Shown here in pieces: positions 57,847 to 64,000 of a DNA stretch of 64,000 nucleotides. The DNA lies in the NCBI GenBank assembly GCA_022478985.1, contig JAKSZP010006612.1:186001-250000 (forward strand), read 5' to 3'. Below the pieces are notes generated by a model. That model made no database searches and had not been told where the DNA came from. It saw nothing but the letters and a program-made list of their open reading frames with translations. The translations under genes were made by a program, and so were the position numbers. Source of the DNA: Massospora cicadina (lineage: Eukaryota; Entomophthoromycota; Entomophthoromycetes; Entomophthorales; Entomophthoraceae). Position 1 is the stretch's first letter. Each line of letters opens with the position of its first letter.

Positions 57847-57861
57847 CTGTAGTGAGCACCA
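57847..57861 (-). other. D primer-binding site
   Basis: TGGTGCTCACTACAG on the minus strand, three bases inside the 5' LTR, identical to A1. Confidence 0.8.
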
Positions 57862-57864
57862 AAA

Positions 57865-59196
57865 TGTTAAGTTTTCAGCTGATGGTGCAAGCTAAAATAA
57901 CTTAACAGTGAAATTGAAAATATAAACTCACTTTTCAAATGAAACTCCTGCTCATAATTGGGAAGTAGATTCTCCAATAATCCTTGATAATAGCCAAGTA
58001 ACTCTGGTATACTCACCATTCTTAAGTCTACTGGCACCAACAAATACAAGACCTTCTGTCTTTGTACAAAATCAGGAAATTATTCCTCTATAATCAGGAC
58101 TACTTCTCTGGCAGGCAACTATGTACTTCTCTTAGGGAAGAATAAACACACACAACTATCTAATATAGATGTAATGGCAACAGATATGAATATCTGACAG
58201 ATGACAGATGGATAATAATTAATAAACTAAGAAACAGTTAGTTATTAATGATCAATAAACTAGTAAATGATGATTAATTGATTTAATTGATGTTTTATTA
58301 ATCAGCCAGGCACCAGTATTATATACCTCTCAGGCATCTTCTGGCCAAACTCATCTATTAGATGAGTTCATTCATATTATACCAATCCTCTGCTGGTCAT
58401 GGCAATAATTATGAAAAATCCCCAAGTCAATTCAGCCCATAAATTGAATAAAAATAACAATTGTTTCAGCTTGATTGGAGGCAATTTTACTCTCATAATT
58501 GGGATGACTTTGGGTTTTGAACTCAACATCAAAATCTTCCTGATTACGGCTATGTCATAACTTGACGTCTAACAATAAATGGGGAATAAAAAATATATGA
58601 TCATAAAATATGATGCACCCCAATTTGGGACATTAACAGGCCTCTCAATAGCACTAATTATGCCCATAATCAGGATGACTTTGGGTTTTGAACTCAACAT
58701 CAAAATCTTCCCGATTAGAGCTACATCATAGCTTGACATCTAATAATAAATGGGGAATAAAAAATATATGATTATTAAAGATGATGCACCCCAATTTGGG
58801 ATGTTGGCAGGCCTCTCAATAGCACTAAGTACGCCCATAATTGGGACGTCTATGTTTAAGTGCTTAATTATCAATTTCATTAAATTGAACCCAACTTCCA
58901 CCTTAGTGCATTAAGATTAATGTACTAATTTAGGAGGTGCAATTTAGTTAATGCTGTGGGACCACTTTGCACCCAAGTGTACCCATAATCAGCCATAATA
59001 TAATAATATCATAGCTATTATTAGCTACAATAATTGGGCACCTCAGACACAATTAGAGTGGTTATGAGGTGAATCTGATTTATCAAATTATGCAGATGAA
59101 TTGGGAGAATCAAAGGATCCATCAATGGAAGTAATCTATCAGCATTGATGGTTTTCTCAAAGGGTTTATTTTTGATTCAACTATCAAAATCTAACA
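57865..59196 (-). repeat. D 5' LTR (1332 bp)
   Basis: TGTTAAGTTTTC to AAATCTAACA. It carries the same 171 bp internal duplication (58507 and 58678) as the 3' LTR. Confidence 0.9.
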
Positions 59197-59643
59197 TGCT
59201 AGAAACCACTTCAGTTGATTGCTAAACTTGAAAGTCTCAGCTTCTCACTGATGGCACATTTTGACTCTATGTAGTTGATTCTTCAGGGTATCGCCTTATG
59301 GGCAACAGTTAATTATAATAGGCACCAAAAACAACCTCACCTCAAACTCAGGGTTGTCAGTTTCTGCTAACAATAATAAATCAATACAATTTAATCACCC
59401 TTATCTACTAGTCGCTGGTGATCCTTATACTAATTCAGGGCCAGTGATTGACCCTAACTGCTCCTAACTTCCAATCTTAGTGGAATTTGGATTCAGCTCA
59501 ACTCATATTGAGGACAAACCACCAAGCAATCACATCAACAACCATGAAATCCTTTCAATAAGCCATTCTTCTGGATTGCCTATTTCATCCCATATAACAA
59601 TAAATTATTGTAGGAATCCATCTGGTTAATTTAAGACAGTTGC

Positions 59644-62030
59644 AGTGAGCTTTTGGCAGTCAGGATACTTCTTCTTGATTTCAATCAGACTGTGGACACT
59701 TGAGATGGGTCAGATCAATAAGGAAAGGTACTTATCAGTATCGCTGGCTGTATCAACCATCTGAGGGCATTTTATAAACCTGATTGAGGTAGGTGCCTTC
59801 AGGAACCTAAGCATCATCAATATTTTCAGCATATAAATGGTCCAGATTGGCGAGCTTAGCAGGTGAAATTAAGATGTAAAACTTGTATCTTCATGACCCC
59901 CTTCAGAGTCATCATTGGGCTTGTTTTCAATGCAAGGAAGGTGAGCGATTAGCAATGTTTCACTTTCAGGTACTATGGTTTAGTTGACTTTTAAAGTACC
60001 TGACCCTAAGCTGACCTTCCTTTTCCCTGCTCATCAAGGGCAGAATTCTTCATGATACACATATCCTCAGTATGGTTGTTCTTCTTGCAATAGTTATATC
60101 TTGGCATTTACTCCTTCTTAGGTTTCCCTACCCCATGGTATATACTCTAGGTTCTGTGGAAGCCTTTTGTGGGTCTCTGGCTTTTGTATGAACTACATCA
60201 ATTAGGGCTTTTTTAATGCTCAATACAGAATTAAAGCTTCTTTCAAAGGATGTGACATAAATGGATAGGTTGGGGTTATTATGTAGACCAGCAATAACAG
60301 CGGCTATGGCATCATACTAGGTAATCATCATTAAGAGCCAACAGCGTTTGAACTTCTATATAAAAGCAATCAGCAGATTTGGCAAGGGTTACAATTTAGC
60401 GCAGTGCAATTCTCATGAAGGCCTATTTCTTAATACTCAGGCTCAGCTTTGACCCAAATTCCTTATTGAGCGCTTCCTTCACTTCTCTCCAGGTATGCAA
60501 GCCATCCATATGAGGCACCATAACCTCTTGACCCATATGTCTAAAACAATATAGATATGCTTAACCTTTTGATTATCAGTTGTACCTTCCATCACGGCTT
60601 CATAGACGTAGAGGAAAGATGTAATACTCCCTTCATCAGGTTTAACTTGTCTTTGAATGCAGGCTTAAAGGTAGTGGCCGCCAATCAAATAAATACATGT
60701 ACTCCAGGAGCTTCAGATTCGGTAATCTCAGTTCTTACTTCACTCTGTTCAACTTGCTGTTTAAGTTGACATATATGATACTGTAGAGGATTGAGATGTT
60801 GTATATTTCCTCCAGGGTAAGTCTGGAGTAACATCCATCAGATTGATTTTCTTTCAAGAATGACTTTATCAATCTATAAGTTTTAAAAGATGATCTCCAG
60901 ATCATGAATTTATTGGTGAGCAGATGTGTGGTATGTTTGCGAAAGCTTATTCTCATTATCTAAGATGCCAATGCGCCATTAAAGTCCTCCTTCATCTCCT
61001 TGAATTCAGTGCTTTGAGGAGGCTTGTTGGTCTTGGCTTTTAACTCTTATGTGAGAGTAAACCAGCATTTTTCGGCTTCATTTAGGCGATGGTAGAATTG
61101 GTTAATTTTATCTTAACTGGGGATTTGCCTCTTAAGTCGATCTCCAACCTGCTGAGTCGCTCATCAATGGACAGAGTAGATGCCTGTGTCACACACTTTG
61201 CTAGCTCCTGTTTGACTTAAGCTACTTTATAAATTATAAATTTGTGACGTTGATGAAGTCTCAGAGGTTCTACGAGCTTCTAGCTCACAATTCGTCATAG
61301 GTCTTGCTCTAGCTATGCTTAAGGATGTAATTTGCTCTTCCTCCTTGTATTAGTTAAACTTGAGTTTCTATCTTGTCATGAGCTTCACTATCCTGTCGAT
61401 GGAGCTTTTTAACAAAAACTTCAAGTAATTGCTTAATATTTTCATTTGACTCCATGAATTTTTAAGAAGCTTCACAACTTACTCCACATATTTGATGACA
61501 CCAATTTAAATTGACCTCATTTGATTATGGAGCTGAATAATGTAGGAATAATTCGCTTAAATCAAACATCAGATGTCTCTAATACATTTAGAAGCTAAAT
61601 TATATACCTTCTTGTAAGCCAGCAATAGGTCCCCTTGGGTTTATTATGATGGTGGAGTTTCTCTTTATGGACATCTAGTGATTGCATGATATGATAGATC
61701 ACAGGTTTTAAAATTGCATGATATATTAAAATAGATTTTTATCTGTTCATAAACCTCTTAGAGATAACTGGATACATACAGACATATGAGAGATTTGTAC
61801 ACAACGGATGCCCTTTTGCAGTTGCCTCTTTCTCCTAGTTTAAAGATTCCAAAATTAATGCTTTAAATCCTTCATTAGAGATCTAGATAAGATGATGTAA
61901 TTTAGAAATCTCCATTAGATTTTCTTGAACTTCTTTATTGGGACGAGGAGTGGACTTCCCATTTGATCACCTTCTTTGCCATTTCCAAGTGCACCCAGTG
62001 GGTGACACTATCAATTGGTTTATTCTCCAT
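59644..62030 (-). pseudogene. A3 Gag remnant
   Basis: It resumes A3 after element E. The Gag start is at 62030 (MENKPIDS, then HWVH, KKVIKWEVHSSSQ), matching A1. A zinc knuckle near 60070-60110 reads YNYCKKNNHTEDMC, where the first Cys of C-x2-C-x4-H-x4-C has become Tyr. Comparing A1, A2 and A3 shows that each copy lost a different part of the knuckle. The Glu-containing tail (about 59880-59950) parallels 13261-13458 of A1. Confidence 0.6.
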
Positions 62031-62070
62031 GATACGATCAATTAATCTCAGGTATCTTTAAGTGTCAGCT

Positions 62071-62075
62071 GATCC
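62071..62075. repeat. Putative left target duplication of G (GATCC)
   Basis: These are the five bases before the TG of G. The right copy would lie outside the window, so this is a prediction only. Confidence 0.3.
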
Positions 62076-62964
62076 TGTCATGTTTACATGACCTTATTGA
62101 GGGCACAAACAGCAAGGACAAGGCTGGGAGGCAGGATGTCCAAAGGGTCAAATTGCAGGACCTTCCTGACCTTAAGCAGACCTCGGACCAACTCTGGGTA
62201 CAGGCCAGGTATGCCCAGGTTGGTACAAGTGAGGTGCCTAACGCCCAGCTCTTGTTTTGGCTCTTGCACTAAAATAGCAAGGTTTGTATTAAACAATGAT
62301 GACTCAATATGGTTATTGGTGAGCGGGGGTTTGAAACCCATTCTATTTATGAAGTTGCTAGCTTAGGTCAAGTTCAACTTCAATTAATCACTTGAGTAAG
62401 GTCAGTTTTGAAGTATTTTACCCTGTCAGATGGAAGCGTGCGCCTATTGGTGCACCAAGGCTTAGTACCACTTTCTCTGATTAATAATTTCCCCAAGTTG
62501 ACTTCATTTATATTTTCTCAAGAATAACTTTTCTCACTGGTCATCTTCCCAAATAAAATCCCTAGTCATTTTACATTTTTCTCATATTATGACTTGGGTT
62601 GAACCTGTTCGTGAACATCTTTGAGGAGGTCTCATGACGTGTTAGCCAAAGAATCTCTTTTGAAATTATTACAGACTCAGGTACACTCTGGGCCTACCAG
62701 GCTCCCTCCAAACTAGGTCACCTGTGCACTCTAGCCCTGTACAAATTCGATTATGAACTGCCCTTTGGGGCACAGCCAAATTTTTTTTGCTCGATATATT
62801 ATTACTTTTACCATGCTCAACACCCTCACCTATGTCTCCTTAGCTCCAGCTCACTCTTCTGGGATATCTTTATGTTCACACTGACAATGAGTTCCCTTGC
62901 TTTGGTCCAGTGCTTCATGCACTGCCACGATGGAAACTGAAGAGTTATAGACACTCTCCTGACA
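62076..62964 (+). repeat. G 5' LTR (889 bp)
   Basis: It begins TGTCATGTTTACATG and ends ACACTCTCCTGACA, matching the B LTR ends TGTCATGG and ACACTCTCTTGACA. DNA similarity along the length is moderate and patchy, far lower than between the two B LTRs. Confidence 0.8.
62160..62480 (+). pseudogene. LTR-borne reading frame in G
   Basis: Counterpart of the B LTR frame, broken by stops and two shifts but recognisable: LPDLKQTSDQLWVQARYAQV, then N-N-D-D-S-IWLL, then IGERGFETHSIYEV and LQLIT followed by TGA. After the TGA the same frame goes on as V-R-S-V-L-K-YF...DGSVRLL, parallel to V-K-A-L-L-V-YF...DGSICLL in B. Confidence 0.5.
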
Positions 62965-63360
62965 TTTTACAACCAACCCCTTAACTTTATATGTACAAAT
63001 TTTTCTGTGTGGGACTTTTGCAAAGTGCAAATGATGTGCGCCAGCTAGTGGCCACAGCTGTGGTGGGGCTCACCACTGTTTTCGCATTTACAATGGTTGG
63101 AGCATCTTGGCGTTATTCTCACTACCTTTGATTAAAAGTACATACCCTTCTTGCCCAAACTTTGTGGATATGGACGCTTCATAATCCAAGAGTCATGATT
63201 CCCTGACTTTCCACAAAATTTAATATCATTGACACCAACAAATCGTTTCTTCTTTGGCACTTCATTTGGACGGTGCAGGTGAGATAATTGATGAAGGGCC
63301 TGGTGGTGTTGGCCTTAGATAACATCGTACAATATTTTTCTAAAATGGGTATAGGGTCAT
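62965..63360 (+). pseudogene. G leader and Gag start remnant
   Basis: It starts TTTTACAACCAACCCC, with no TGG-type primer site. At about 63150-63230 it reads LPAQTLWIWT, NPRVMIP, stop, LSTK, matching LPAHTWWSRT, NVMIPCLSPK of B. A deletion follows. Confidence 0.55.
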
Positions 63361-64000
63361 TTGCAGCCTAAACCCATTTTTATAATGACGTTTCCAAATA
63401 TGTTACTGAGCCATATATTTTTCCTTCTGGCTCTAATATGGACCCCATTTCAGTGTATCAAATTTACCCCAGAAAACCCACGCTTGACCACAACAATGAT
63501 CCGCAGAACTGAGGAGGTGGAGAAGATTTTACAATTACAATATAAAAACGTTTATGCAATTGCTGAAGATATGGTGGGGTATATGGCCTCAGTAGTAATT
63601 TGGCCAAATATCCCTCTCCATTATTTGATGCATAAACGTACCCTAGGGATATGCTAGACCCTGAAGAAGAGTCCGGTGGTGAGGTTTTGGCGTTTTCTGC
63701 TATTAATAAAGATCATTCGGTTATTTTTTATTTACTGCTACCCTTTCATCCCCTTTAGGGAAAATCAGCACAACTATTTTGGTGGATACTAAAGCCTCTG
63801 AGACTTTTATTGACCAAGACCTAGCCGATTACCTTGAGCTGAGTTACTTACCAGGTGGTATGGTTAGAGGAGGGCTTCTCAAGCTATTCTCACACTGAAG
63901 GTTTTAGGTTTAGTGAATTATGAAGTGGACAAAATTTTTTGTTAAATTGTTTCCAAGCAATTAAAACCTTCTGTACCCCATTATTTTGGGCGTAGAGTGG
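63361..64000 (+). pseudogene. G linker and protease (active-site Gly lost)
   Basis: 63361-63657 matches the B linker (FTPENPRLTTTMI, YKNVYAIAEDMVGYMASVV). After a frameshift the protease begins at about 63755-63850 (TTILVDTKASETFIDQDLADYLELSY). The catalytic Asp-Thr-Gly is Asp-Thr-Lys (GGx to AAA), which should abolish activity. It keeps FIDQD where B has a stop. The sequence runs on to the window edge. Confidence 0.75.

Larger units (their letters stand above)
52512..59196 (-). mobile_element. D: partial Ty3/Gypsy element with an opposite-strand gene-like region
   Basis: A minus-strand element with 1329 and 1332 bp LTRs (roughly 95% identical). From the 5' LTR it has a primer-binding site, an intact Gag-like ORF, an AT-rich spacer where protease and RT should be, RNase H and integrase, a second AT-rich spacer, a plus-strand gene-like region, a polypurine tract and the 3' LTR. 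The 5 bp flanks (TCACT, TGCTA) do not match. The shared primer site and TGTTAAG/CTAACA ends link it to family A. Confidence 0.9.
52166..59638. mobile_element. E: solo LTR (about 790 bp), split by element D
   Basis: Two pieces, 52166-52511 and 59197-59638, together about 788 bp, with ends TGTCATAAAA and TTTAAGACA. A perfect 5 bp duplication GTTGC flanks it (52161-52165 and 59639-59643), and A1 shows the empty site near 13135-13155. No interior or second LTR exists, so it is best read as a solo LTR left by recombination, later hit by D. It contains an imperfect hairpin at 52259-52289 (CAATGGG...CCCATTG with inner CCAGC...GCTGG). Confidence 0.75.
47888..62075 (-). mobile_element. A3: family A element with E, D and G nested in it
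   Basis: A minus-strand Ty3 element beginning with its 3' LTR at 47888. The interior is colinear with A1 up to 52165, is interrupted by E (itself containing D) to 59638, and resumes at about 59644 with Gag as far as 62075, where G interrupts. The 5' LTR is not in the window, presumably displaced beyond G. Without nested elements the visible part is about 6.7 kb. Confidence 0.85.
62076..64000 (+). mobile_element. G: B-family Ty3/Gypsy element, truncated by the window end
   Basis: A plus-strand relative of B: 889 bp 5' LTR, leader, shortened Gag and protease start. It interrupts A3 a few bases from the expected primer-binding site. Compared with B, about 1 kb of Gag is missing between 63270 and 63370. 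The rest of pol should follow beyond 64000. Confidence 0.85.

Overview
The window is AT-rich eukaryotic DNA made almost entirely of decayed and nested LTR retrotransposons of the Ty3/Gypsy type, separated by long AT-rich stretches. No ordinary host gene, rRNA, tRNA gene, CRISPR array or bacterial-type operon could be supported. Chromodomain-bearing Ty3 elements, no recognisable host exons and strong transition-type decay of coding motifs fit a repeat-swollen fungal genome. A basidiomycete such as a rust fungus would fit, but that is inference; the sequence alone does not name the species.

Layout. I call the families A to H. Family A is the oldest layer, with three minus-strand copies: A1 (2065-16365), A2 (26151-41415) and A3 (47888 to beyond 62075). 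Each has ~750-760 bp LTRs with TGTTAG/CTAACA-type ends, then integrase, RNase H, RT, protease and Gag reading from low to high coordinates. Younger elements sit inside them. B (5624-12437) is a chromodomain Ty3 element with ~97% identical LTRs and a perfect CAATA target duplication, inserted in A1. C (33624-41058) is an older chromodomain element inserted in the 5' LTR of A2. A tRNA-derived SINE occurs twice in A2 (26681-26965 and 29680-29961), the first copy with a perfect 17 bp duplication. E is a solo LTR (52166-52511 plus 59197-59638) with a perfect GTTGC duplication inside A3 gag. D (52512-59196) is inserted in E. G (62076 to the window end, plus strand, same family as B) is inserted in the Gag leader of A3. 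A B/G-type LTR scrap (H) lies at 23783, and a hAT-like repeat occurs near 25965 (split by A2) and at 41810-42968.

What stands out. (1) The LTRs of the B/G family carry a protein-like reading frame. Three diverged copies (B, G, H) differ largely at third codon positions and by conservative replacements, although LTRs are normally non-coding. (2) D carries a plus-strand, probably captured, gene-like region of about 1.15 kb (53894-55045) between its integrase and 3' LTR, opposite in direction to pol, together with an intact 238-codon Gag-like ORF, but it has lost RT and protease. (3) A and D share the primer-binding site TGGTGCTCACTACAG, whereas B, C and G have no TGG-type site. (4) Catalytic motifs are lost mostly by transitions (YIDDI to YTNNI and SDRG to SNRG in C, DTG to DTK in C and G). 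All coding entries except the 238-codon ORF of D are broken, so they are marked as pseudogenes or treated as conceptual.
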